Shown here: one piece after another, positions 1-6,748 of the stretch
Layout of the letters: the number at the start of each line of letters is the position of its first letter
Numbering within the stretch: position 1 is the stretch's first letter
NCBI GenBank assembly: GCA_013214245.1
Contig: JABSQE010000148.1
Coordinates: 1-12,671 of the forward strand
Direction: 5' to 3'
Source: Hyphomicrobiaceae bacterium
Lineage (GTDB): Bacteria; Pseudomonadota; Alphaproteobacteria; Rhizobiales; Hyphomicrobiaceae
Length of the DNA stretch: 12,671 nucleotides
Translations under genes and position numbers: made by a program
Notes under the pieces: model-generated
Told to the model about the DNA's origin: nothing
What the model saw: only the letters and a program-made list of their open reading frames with translations
The model's database searches: none

Positions 1-51
1 CTCAGGATCTCGAGTCTCAAGATAATCGAAATGCGAACGTCCGTTTACCAT
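1..51 (-). CDS. 5' end of a gene running off the left edge; possibly an acyl/aryl-CoA ligase (PaaK-like) family protein
   Basis: Seen: on the minus strand an ATG (51-49) opens a frame that stays open to the window edge and encodes MVNGRSHFDYLETRDPE. An AAGGA motif (complement of 63-67) lies 11 nt upstream, a slightly long but usable Shine-Dalgarno spacing. The reading is more protein-like than the surrounding AT-rich spacer. Inference: the segment HFDYLETRDPE resembles the N-terminus of phenylacetate-CoA ligase family AMP-forming enzymes, which often begin with a Phe-Asp-x-Leu-Glu-Thr-Arg pattern. Seventeen residues cannot prove this. The gene has the same orientation as sfsA and the protein upstream of it, so it may follow them on the chromosome, but a 344-bp spacer separates it from sfsA. 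A competing plus-strand frame ending at 53 is also possible and is discussed among the rejected items. Confidence 0.45.
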   Translation of the reverse strand, partial: MVNGRSHFDYLETRDPE

Positions 52-395
52 GAAACTTTTTGTCCTTGCATGTTAGTCTGCTGCGTTTTACATTCTTAAT
101 GTACGGTACGAGATGTAGATCAATACAAAATTACATTTTATATTAAAATCAGGATTTAAAGCGTAGCTTATTAGTAATAGAATGATCTAGGCGCTTGTTG
201 CACAGTAAATCTTTTGTCGAAATAGTTTAAAATTATAATTGCTGACCTTCAATTGGAAGAGAACTATTATAATGTCTAGCTATTCCCTAAGAAAATATAA
301 AACATTGAGTGGTCCCATGATTTACGCTTCAAACTGATGATGAAAAGTTTTAGCATAAATTTTCAGCCACAGTACACCGTTATCAATAATTTTAC
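52..395. other. AT-rich spacer, no gene seen
   Basis: This 344-bp stretch lies between the end of sfsA and the start of the left-edge gene, both on the minus strand. I find no frame of convincing length, no RNA gene and no clear hairpin followed by a T-run. The only functional element I can support is the AAGGA ribosome-binding motif at 63-67 for the left-edge gene. Confidence 0.6.
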
Positions 396-1148
396 CTAAT
401 GATTGTTGTATATTCCAAGCTCATAATTGATAACGTCAGAGATTTCTACCTTACTAGAGATTTTTATTTGCTCGGGTCGCACGCAGCACTTATATGCTAA
501 AGCCTCAACACCATTCTCAAGCGCCTTGATAAATTCTCGACAATAATCTTTATCAAGGTCCCAGGACAACGAAATCTTACTTATATCATTGCGTTGTATT
601 AAAAAAAGAATCACTGCACGATGTCCTTTTTTAACCATAGCGATCAATTCACGAAGATGCTTAGTACCGCGTTTGGTTACACAATCAGGAAACTCTGCGA
701 GTCCAGGCTTTCGTGAAAGGTGAACATTCTTTACCTCGATGTAACACGACCCTTTGGCCTCATCTTCTAATAAGATGTCAACACGACTTCTTTCGTTACC
801 ATATCTCACCTCGCGATGTAAATTAGCGTAGCCTTTTAAAGCTTCAATCTTACCATTCAGAATAGCTTCTTTAACTAAATTATTTGGATGAATAGTATTT
901 ATCCCAACAGTCGTCGGACCTTCTGCGTAATCATAATCTACAAGCTCCCATGTATAACGATGCTTACGTGATTTGTTATTATCTACTGACAACCAAACCT
1001 TTATACCTGGCTCTGTAAATCCAATCATAGATCCCGTATTAGGGCAGTAGGCAACAACGGAACTGCCGTTATCTAAAAGTATATCGGCAAGAAAACGCTT
1101 GTAACGTTTAATCAGCCGACCACGAATTAGAGGTGGATCGAATAGCAT
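396..1148 (-). CDS. sfsA: SfsA family DNA/RNA nuclease (sugar fermentation stimulation protein A)
   Basis: SfsA was first described as a factor that stimulates maltose gene expression in E. coli. The family is now regarded as PD-(D/E)XK-type nucleases with an N-terminal OB-like domain. Seen: 250 residues, close to the usual 230-240 plus a short C-terminal tail. The N-terminus (about residues 3-24) keeps the family pattern of a PPL motif followed by KRYKRFLADI. The hallmark CPNTGSM lies at 35-41. The nuclease core follows, with ERSRVDILL at 119-127 and YIEVKNV at 136-142, so D124, E138 and K140 fit the D...ExK active-site triad. KHLREL (163-168) is also conserved. All key motifs are intact, so the gene looks functional. 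The ATG at 1148 has a purine-rich AGAGAG about 4 nt upstream. A 72-nt gap to the upstream gene on the same strand suggests co-transcription. Confidence 0.95.
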   Translation of the reverse strand: MLFDPPLIRGRLIKRYKRFLADILLDNGSSVVAYCPNTGSMIGFTEPGIKVWLSVDNNKSRKHRYTWELVDYDYAEGPTTVGINTIHPNNLVKEAILNGKIEALKGYANLHREVRYGNERSRVDILLEDEAKGSCYIEVKNVHLSRKPGLAEFPDCVTKRGTKHLRELIAMVKKGHRAVILFLIQRNDISKISLSWDLDKDYCREFIKALENGVEALAYKCCVRPEQIKISSKVEISDVINYELGIYNNH

Positions 1149-1193
1149 ATCGCTCTCTTTTTTGTGGTTGCCATAAACGGAGAGAAAATCTTT

Positions 1194-1216
1194 TTTACCA
1201 AAAGATTAATGGTAAA
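1194..1216 (-). repeat. 7-bp hairpin between the 218-aa gene and sfsA
   Basis: A perfect inverted repeat, TTTACCA (1194-1200) and TGGTAAA (1210-1216) with a 9-nt loop, sits in the 72-nt spacer between two minus-strand genes. No T-run follows it in the minus direction, so it is not a standard terminator there. It could mark an mRNA processing or stabilising element, or be chance in AT-rich DNA. Confidence 0.35.
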
Positions 1217-1220
1217 GTTT

Positions 1221-1877
1221 TTAGTTGCCTAGATAAAGATTACGCAATGACGATATAGAAAAAGGCGACTTAGTCTGAGACTGACTTGCAAGAACAAGTG
1301 CGTGTTTCTCAGTTTTTACTGTCGGGCGACTCTCGAAAAGGTCAAAAGTTTCATCTAGTAAGTCTAGAAATTCAGCACACAAATCCAGCAGTACACCAAG
1401 CTCAAAACGTCCAGCGATCATTAAATTATCACTCACGGAAAGCTGAGCTGCGAATTTCAAACATCCTGTGCTGTTTGTGATCACACCCCTAGTTCTTAAG
1501 TAAACTAGGGGATCAGAACCATCGCGAAAAGCATGGTAATCTAAATCGTAAATCTCATTGATTGAAACAATCGCTACGCTAGTGCTACTTGCGAAAAGGC
1601 GAGCAAACCTAGCTAATTTTAAATTGCTTTTTGATAAAGCTTTAGAATAACTTTGAGCTAATTTGATGTGCCCTAAAATTTGAAACTCAATCTTACGTAT
1701 TTTAGAAACAAACTGTTTAAGTCTAACTACACACGATTTGTTGTAGGGACCCTTGGATTCCTTTTTGCTAGAGAAGCAAAAAGAGTTCAAATCTTCTCCA
1801 CAAGCAAGTATTGAATCAAGATGATCCGCGAGAAAATATATACGCCAATCCTGGGGTGTTCGCAAGTTTGCAGTCAT
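1221..1877 (-). CDS. Unrecognised protein, 218 aa, upstream of sfsA
   Basis: I do not recognise this family with confidence. Start choice: the frame extends upstream to 1916, but the ATG at 1877-1875 has a strong GAGGAG 8 nt upstream (complement of 1886-1891), so residue 1 is the Met of MTANLRTPQDWRIYFLADHL. The product is soluble-looking, with no signal peptide or clear membrane segment, and appears largely helical. A basic stretch rich in Lys/Arg/Ser lies around residues 35-95, and a leucine-rich acidic stretch around 155-185 (ELGVLLDLCAEFLDLLDETF). A motif GSDPLVYLRTRGVI lies near residues 120-133. The N-terminal DWR-x-YxLADHLD-x-x-LxxGEDL pattern looks conserved rather than random, and the gene has survived in an eroded genome, both of which argue for selection. 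Lying 72 nt upstream of sfsA on the same strand, it may share a transcript with it. Confidence 0.75.
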   Translation of the reverse strand: MTANLRTPQDWRIYFLADHLDSILACGEDLNSFCFSSKKESKGPYNKSCVVRLKQFVSKIRKIEFQILGHIKLAQSYSKALSKSNLKLARFARLFASSTSVAIVSINEIYDLDYHAFRDGSDPLVYLRTRGVITNSTGCLKFAAQLSVSDNLMIAGRFELGVLLDLCAEFLDLLDETFDLFESRPTVKTEKHALVLASQSQTKSPFSISSLRNLYLGN

Positions 1878-2781
1878 ACTGCTTGCTCCTCGGCACTTTA
1901 AGCCATAGAAATACAACGCCCATTTTTTGTTAACGCGGACTTTATATTACACAAAATTCGATGGCGCTGACCTTTCAGCCTAATTGTAATGAAACTTAAT
2001 TTACTTTATAATTTTGACTTAGAACGCAATATATGATTCTTCGTTGGTGATAAATAACCAAGTTAATTTATTGTCTTGTCACGAAGTAATTTAGAATAAT
2101 GGTTAGTTATGAAGCGTTAGTAACGTTAATGTATCATTAACAGCTCGTTAAAAGATTAATTTAGTCATATTATTTGATTCTGGATCTCACTTGAATTAGC
2201 AAGTAAATGCTTGTAATATCAGTCTTAAGTGTGTAGTATATTACGACAATACAAATTTATTATTTGCTAAGTAAAATTAATAGCAAATCCTTGATACCAA
2301 TTTTAGTACTATAATCTTGTCTAGTGCGTTTGCAGTACATTGCAATTCGCTTTGATTAAAGGGAAACATTAAATTTTCTCAAGCATTTTTAGATAAGATT
2401 TTTTTAACGAGTATATTAATGCAAATTTTATTTATCTAAATTGTTTGTTCCATTCTACTAGGTTACTACACTGTTAAGATGTTGTAATATCCTACTAAGG
2501 CCAAGACGGATCCATAATGGCATATCATAAATGCAATGTAGTAATTATTTCTGGGTTAATGTCTTAAGATTATGGTTCCTACAGCATTTCTCGTTGTTGT
2601 ATCTTAATAAATTGTTATCATAGAACATATCTTATAAGTAAAATTGACTTTTATAGATCTTTGCTCTTAGTCTCGTAGGTTACAACCAAGCGGCTTTTTA
2701 CTATATGTATCACTATAAAAAATACAAAAAGCATTAACCAAAAAAATACTTTTCTCATGTAAGTAAAAAAATTAATTTGTT

Positions 2782-2810
2782 TTGACAATTATATAAAATA
2801 ACAACAACTA
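2782..2810 (+). promoter_or_regulatory. Candidate gap promoter
   Basis: A perfect -35 hexamer TTGACA lies at 2782-2787. At 17-nt spacing the -10 position reads CAACTA (2805-2810), a weak match, and the AT-rich run just before it gives no better-spaced box. If used, transcription would begin near 2817 and give a leader of about 80 nt that contains the hairpin at 2842-2867. Based on sequence pattern only. Confidence 0.3.
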
Positions 2811-2841
2811 AGAAAGCAGTTTTTTGCATTAAACTTGTTGT

Positions 2842-2867
2842 TTTAGCACACTCCTCGCTGTGCTAAA
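2842..2867 (+). promoter_or_regulatory. 9-bp hairpin in the gap leader
   Basis: TTTAGCACA (2842-2850) pairs perfectly with TGTGCTAAA (2859-2867) around an 8-nt loop CTCCTCGC. The stem ends 28 nt before the gap start codon. The loop bases CUCCU (2851-2855) can pair with the gap Shine-Dalgarno GGGAG (2883-2887) as four Watson-Crick pairs and one G-U. That would form an H-type pseudoknot hiding the ribosome-binding site. No T-run follows the stem, so it is not a terminator. It could equally be a DNA operator. Confidence 0.45.
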
Positions 2868-2895
2868 TATAAATTCAGTTCAGGGAGAACATGGC

Positions 2896-3906
2896 ATGCC
2901 TGCTAGGGTTGCAATTTCTGGTTTTGGCCGAATTGGTCGCAATATTCTCCGTGCCGCTATTGAGACAAAAAGGACGGATCTTGAATTTGTAGCAATCAAT
3001 GATTTGGCATCTTGCAGGCACAGTGCACACTTATTTAAATACGATTCTATACACGGTCCTCTTCCAGTCAATATCGAGGTATACGACGACGCATTCGACC
3101 TTGGCTTTTGCAGTCCAATAAAAGTTTTAGCTATCAGCAATCCCTCTAAGCTTCCATGGAAAGATATGGGCATAGACATTGTGTTAGAGTGTACAGGTGC
3201 TTTTGCAAGTAAAGAAAAAGCTTCACTACATTTAGAGGCTGGTGCTAAGCGTGTACTTATTTCGGCGCCAGCGAACGGGGCTGACCTCACTGTAGTTTAT
3301 GGTATTAATCATCATCAACTTACAGAAGATCACACTGTTGTCTCTAACGCCTCATGCACAACTAATTGCCTAGCGCCCGTTGCGAAGGTCTTAAATGACT
3401 TGTGTGGGATAAAATCTGGATTTATGACGACAATACACGCTTATACGGGCGATCAGCACATCCTAGATACAACACACAAGGATATACGTCGTGCTCGCGC
3501 AGCAGGTATGAGCATGATACCGACATCAACCGGTGCTGCGAAAGCCATTGATCTTGTCCTACCAGAGCTTGCCGGAAAACTTGATGGAACAGCAATTAGA
3601 GTTCCTACACCAAATGTCTCAGTCGTAGATCTTAAAATTTTGCCCGAACGCGAAACATTCGTCGATGAGATTAACCAAGCCTTTAAAAGAGCTGCATCTA
3701 GTAACTTAAGAGGTGTTTTATCAACAGTAGCAGAAGAGCTAGTTTCTATTGACTTCAATCATTCTCATTATTCATCAAACTTTGATTTAACACAAACCCA
3801 AATTGTTAATAGACAACTAGTACGTGTACTATCATGGTATGATAACGAGTGGGGCTTTTCTAACCGAATGATTGATACGGCTGTAGCTATGGCTAAATTG
3901 CTTTGA
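2896..3906 (+). CDS. gap: Type I glyceraldehyde-3-phosphate dehydrogenase
   Basis: Cytosolic glycolytic/gluconeogenic enzyme that converts glyceraldehyde 3-phosphate, phosphate and NAD+ to 1,3-bisphosphoglycerate; it acts as a homotetramer. Seen: 336 residues, the normal length. The Rossmann fold opens with ISGFGRIGRN (7-16), and AINDL (33-37) carries the Asp typical of NAD-preferring forms. The catalytic segment is SNASCTTNCLAP with nucleophile Cys154, and the partner His181 lies in TTIHAYTGDQ. The C-terminal WYDNEWGFSNRM is intact. Start choice: the frame is open from a GTG at 2860, but that codon lies inside the leader hairpin. The ATG at 2896 has AGGGAG 8 nt upstream and gives the family-typical N-terminus. 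No pgk, tkt or fba lies next to it, unlike many alphaproteobacterial gap loci. It converges with zapE. Confidence 0.96.
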   Translation: MPARVAISGFGRIGRNILRAAIETKRTDLEFVAINDLASCRHSAHLFKYDSIHGPLPVNIEVYDDAFDLGFCSPIKVLAISNPSKLPWKDMGIDIVLECTGAFASKEKASLHLEAGAKRVLISAPANGADLTVVYGINHHQLTEDHTVVSNASCTTNCLAPVAKVLNDLCGIKSGFMTTIHAYTGDQHILDTTHKDIRRARAAGMSMIPTSTGAAKAIDLVLPELAGKLDGTAIRVPTPNVSVVDLKILPERETFVDEINQAFKRAASSNLRGVLSTVAEELVSIDFNHSHYSSNFDLTQTQIVNRQLVRVLSWYDNEWGFSNRMIDTAVAMAKLL

Positions 3907-4283
3907 TTATACAGGGCTTAGTCACCATTATCTCAAGTACAACTTTTTGGGTGGTAACATCTATAACGGGATTTCCGCTCGATGATATTAGTAAATATTT
4001 CAATCTTCATTAGGTAATAACTTGATTGAAATAAATCATATCCAACTCTCGTATGTTTTAAATCTCAAGCTTTACGTAAAGCCTATTATCATTCGAACAT
4101 AATTAACCTTAAAGAAATAAATTTAATACACGAAATATTATGTCATTATTGAATATGGATATCTTCTACAGTAACCAGTCTATTTTGAGGCGAGGTAGAG
4201 TCGAGATTTTAAAAAATATTTGCAAATGAATCTTCTGTAACTAAATGACAAAAAATTAGATTAAATAAAGTTCCTTGTGATAT
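3907..4283. other. Spacer between convergent gap and zapE
   Basis: These 377 bp separate two convergent genes. I find no coding frame worth reporting and no trace of pgk. The only structure I would note is the 10-bp inverted repeat at 3996-4033, listed separately. Confidence 0.6.
3996..4033. terminator. 10-bp inverted repeat, possible bidirectional terminator
   Basis: TATTTCAATC (3996-4005) and GATTGAAATA (4024-4033) are perfect inverted copies with an 18-nt loop, placed about 90 nt after the gap stop in the convergent space. Position fits a terminator shared by gap and zapE. The stem is AT-rich and no run of T follows on either strand, so intrinsic termination would be weak. Chance occurrence is possible. 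Confidence 0.3.
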
Positions 4284-5384
4284 TTATCTTTTATCTATAA
4301 CACTTCTATGAAAACTAGCGCTTAGGTAATCCTCACTACGCATTTCCATCAATCTAGATGCTGTACGCTCAAATAATTCAACTCCGTGCCCTGATAAATA
4401 AATTTTGTCCGGCTCAGCTTCTGCTGAAGCGATAAAGCAGATGTTATTGTTATATAGCGTATCGATTAAATTAATAAAACGTCGAGCCTCATTTCTACGA
4501 TCTGGGGTGAGTATAGGAATGCTATCCATCATAATAGTATGAAAAGCCTCGGCTAATGCAAGATAGTCAACGGCACCCAACGGTCTTGAACAAAGCTCGT
4601 CAAAATTAAACCTTGCCCCCCCTCTAGCTGTTTTCATAACTTCAATTTTACGTCCTTTGACTTCAAGAGTGCGCTGTTTTACAATAGCTCCATTCGCAAT
4701 GTTAGTCCAAGTTCTATCCATATTTGCTTTAGTTATATGATTGAGAGGTGAAAAATAGGTACGACGACTGGCAAACTTTTCCGTACGAAAGTCTTTATCT
4801 GAGTCCAACTTTAAAGTTTCCATTTTACTACCTATCAGATGGATAAACGGTAGGAAAAGCTGCCTATTTAAACCATTCTTATAGAGCTCTGTTGGCTGAA
4901 AGTTCGAGGTTGTAACAACGACCATATCAGCCTCAAATAAAAATTTGAAAAGTCGGCCCAAGATCATAGCATCAGCAATGTCAGTAACATGAAGCTCATC
5001 AAAGCATAAAAGTTTATAGTGAGCAACTAACTGCTTAGCAACCCTAGGCATAGGATCGCCTTCAGTAATTTTACGCGCTTTCCCAATTCGATCGTGCACA
5101 TCTGCCATAAACTCATGGAAATGACTTCGATGCTTATGTTTAAGGCACACTGCTTCATAAAACATGTCCATAAGCATAGTCTTACCGCGACCAACACTTC
5201 CATGTATGTAGAGACCCTTTGGTGCAGGTTGGACCTTACCCAACAATTTTCTCAGATAACTTTTAGAATTTTGCCAATGTTCAATTTGCGCTACAAGCGT
5301 ATCTAATCGCTCTGCTACTGCCCTTTGGGCACCTGAGTGCTGCAAATCACCAGAAGTCACAAAAGTTTCATATAATTTCAACAT
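4284..5384 (-). CDS. zapE: ZapE/AFG1-family AAA+ ATPase (cell division protein ZapE)
   Basis: ZapE is a cytosolic P-loop ATPase that influences Z-ring stability in E. coli; the eukaryotic relatives AFG1/LACE1 act in mitochondria. Seen (numbering from the ATG at 5384; 366 residues, normal length): Walker A GSVGRGKT at 62-69, followed by MLMDMFYE. HFHEFM (88-93) is a family motif, Walker B is LLCFDELHVTD (125-135), and the sensor region VVTTSNFQPTELY (156-168) matches AFG1 proteins. The C-terminal part keeps ARRFINLIDTLYNNN. Start choice: the frame can begin three codons earlier with GTG (5393), but neither start has a clear Shine-Dalgarno; ATG giving MLKLYETFV fits family N-termini better. In many alphaproteobacteria zapE lies next to mdh; here its neighbours are convergent gap and a long spacer. 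Confidence 0.95.
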   Translation of the reverse strand: MLKLYETFVTSGDLQHSGAQRAVAERLDTLVAQIEHWQNSKSYLRKLLGKVQPAPKGLYIHGSVGRGKTMLMDMFYEAVCLKHKHRSHFHEFMADVHDRIGKARKITEGDPMPRVAKQLVAHYKLLCFDELHVTDIADAMILGRLFKFLFEADMVVVTTSNFQPTELYKNGLNRQLFLPFIHLIGSKMETLKLDSDKDFRTEKFASRRTYFSPLNHITKANMDRTWTNIANGAIVKQRTLEVKGRKIEVMKTARGGARFNFDELCSRPLGAVDYLALAEAFHTIMMDSIPILTPDRRNEARRFINLIDTLYNNNICFIASAEAEPDKIYLSGHGVELFERTASRLMEMRSEDYLSASFHRSVIDKR

Positions 5385-5851
5385 ATTACACACAATCCAA
5401 CATCGGCTAAGACCGCGGTATTAGAAAAGCTCTCTGATAACGATGTTAATGGAGCCTGATCTATCGGGTTAAATTTATACAGTATTTATCGCTAGTTCGA
5501 CTTACATTTCGAATTACAGATCATATTGGCACGATATGTTGTATGAGACTTATTAAATTCATAGTGTTGCAAGAATAACAAAAATACCTTGCATGTAAAA
5601 CTAGGAGGATCTGAATTGGGAAAATCTTACTAGTTTTAAGTTACAGCTAGTTCAACAATCAACGCTGGAAAATATATCTGTTAAGTTTGTTTTTTGTTGA
5701 CTAGAAGGCTAAAGCAAGAGAAAAACTGGTTGCACTGTGTATTATTGTAGCCGAAACTAGTAACCTGAAATTAATCAGCCTTGTAACCACTAGAACCTCA
5801 AGTTAAATAAATCAAGCGCACAGCATAAAAACTCGCCACCCTCACAATTAG
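5385..5851. other. Spacer upstream of zapE and downstream of tRNA-Leu
   Basis: These 467 bp lie between the zapE start and the 3' end of the tRNA gene, both on the minus strand, so the zapE promoter should be here. No protein gene is evident. An isolated perfect AGGAGG (5603-5608, plus strand) is not followed by any ATG/GTG frame of useful length. A short run of A at 5827-5831 would be a T-run downstream of the tRNA, but the stem before it is too weak to call a terminator. Confidence 0.5.
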
Positions 5852-5938
5852 TGGTGCCCCAGGCCCGAATCGAACGGGCACTCAGTCGCCTGAACCAGAT
5901 TTTGAATCTGGCGCGTCTACCAATTCCGCCACTGGGGC
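5852..5938 (-). tRNA. tRNA-Leu, anticodon CAA
   Basis: Read on the minus strand this is an 87-nt class II tRNA with a CCA end encoded in the DNA. The acceptor stem GCCCCAG (5938-5932) pairs perfectly with CTGGGGC (5862-5856), followed by discriminator A and CCA (5855-5852). The D-arm carries GGTAGACGC. The anticodon stem CCAGA/TCTGG encloses the loop TTCAAAA, giving anticodon CAA, which reads UUG leucine codons. The long variable arm typical of leucine tRNAs and the T-arm with GTTCGATTC are present. All stems are intact, so it should be functional. Confidence 0.97.
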
Positions 5939-5952
5939 ATTACAGTAAAATA

Positions 5953-5980
5953 CATCCTATTAGGATGGATAACAAGTATA
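5953..5980 (-). promoter_or_regulatory. Candidate tRNA-Leu -10 box with adjoining 15-bp palindrome
   Basis: On the minus strand a TATACT box (complement of 5975-5980) lies about 37 nt before the tRNA 5' end, a good -10 match; no convincing -35 is seen at 16-18 nt. Between it and the tRNA lies a perfect palindrome, CATCCTA-T-TAGGATG (5953-5967), near the expected transcription start. It could be an operator or a 5'-leader hairpin removed by RNase P. Confidence 0.35.
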
Positions 5981-6269
5981 AATTCCACACAAAAGTAAGT
6001 TTAAGATTTAACAGAGCCTGTAGAATTTTGAGCCTAATTACTTCTTTTGAAAGTTGCTTCCATCTGTTCGCGTAATAATCGCTTCGACGCTTCACTAAAA
6101 AGTTAAGTTTTAATCTTATGTTGCAAATGCAAGATCATACTTCATAAGTAGTATCCACTTATATAGAACCACTAAACAGTTTATAATTAAAGTTTAGTTT
6201 TCACTATTATGAAGTTATATTATGTCTCACTACTACTATTAGAGCCAACAAATAATTTTTATGGTGCAC

Positions 6270-6383
6270 TTAAAGCAGTGGCGCTGAAATTTCTAAAAGC
6301 TGGGCTTCACGGTACTTCTCACCACAACTCTTTAAGAAGTCACATATTACAATGCAAAAGTTTTTATCTTGACCTACTACCAT
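6270..6383 (-). other. 37-codon frame in a GC-richer patch; small gene or coding remnant
   Basis: On the minus strand a frame runs from ATG (6383) to TAA (6270). Its second half, ending GEKYREAQLLEISAPLL, is much richer in G and C than its surroundings and reads like a genuine protein C-terminus. There is no Shine-Dalgarno before the ATG and a stop lies just upstream. I therefore favour a decayed gene end over a live gene, but cannot name a parent family. Frames this short are common by chance. Confidence 0.2.
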
Positions 6384-6748
6384 TATCTATAGAAATTTAT
6401 TGTCTTTCTTAGTGAAGCAATTAATATTATTTCGAAGTGTAAAGTTCATTTTTAAAACTACTGAATAAATGAATTCATTAAGAAAAAAAATAGATTTTAA
6501 GTGTAAAAGTAAACATTTTACAGAATTATGTCAACTTACATCGCACTTATCATAAGGATAGACGGTACGACTATCCAAAAAACAATCAATGACTTTTTAT
6601 TAAGCAACAATGTTAACGGATATAATATTCGAAAGCGTCCTGTAATTGTTTAAATTGATATTAGTAATGTAAAACAAAGTAATAGAGGTATAATAGAAAG
6701 TTCAGACACTTTAAAAGTCAAACTTATAATTTTATCAAAGCTAAATGA

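Larger units (their letters stand above)
1878..2895. other. 1-kb AT-rich spacer between divergent genes
   Basis: This spacer separates the minus-strand 218-aa gene from plus-strand gap. It must hold promoters for both directions. No long frame is present, and I could not recognise remnants of transketolase, which often precedes gap in alphaproteobacteria. Within it I note only a 17-bp palindrome (2125-2141, GTTAATG-TAT-CATTAAC), which is expected by chance in sequence this AT-rich, and the gap leader elements listed separately. Confidence 0.6.

Noticed and set aside
3..53. Plus-strand frame at the left edge ending at TGA 51-53 (16 codons)
   Set aside because: It reads acceptably as a C-terminus, but the opposite strand has an ATG, a Shine-Dalgarno and a more family-like reading over the same bases; both cannot be assigned and the minus-strand option is better supported.
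1286..1480. 64-codon plus-strand frame opposite the 218-aa gene
   Set aside because: Antisense to a longer frame with a strong ribosome-binding site; no motif seen.
2125..2141. 17-bp palindrome GTTAATG-TAT-CATTAAC as an operator
   Set aside because: A 7-bp stem with a short loop is expected about once or twice by chance in this much AT-rich spacer, and it is far from both flanking start codons.
2860..2895. Upstream GTG start for gap adding 12 residues
   Set aside because: The GTG lies inside the 3' arm of the leader hairpin, has no ribosome-binding site, and the extra residues are not typical of GAPDH; the ATG at 2896 has a good Shine-Dalgarno.
2880..3290. 136-codon minus-strand frame inside gap, and similar frames inside gap (3453-3758), infC, rplT and pheS
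   Set aside because: These are antisense shadows of strongly conserved genes, with no ribosome-binding sites or family features.
5851..6075. 74-codon plus-strand frame across the tRNA region
   Set aside because: It is antisense to an intact tRNA-Leu gene and owes its opening to the tRNA sequence.
6209..6412. 67-codon plus-strand frame
   Set aside because: No ribosome-binding site, no recognisable motif, and it overlaps a minus-strand patch that reads at least as well; the length is expected by chance.
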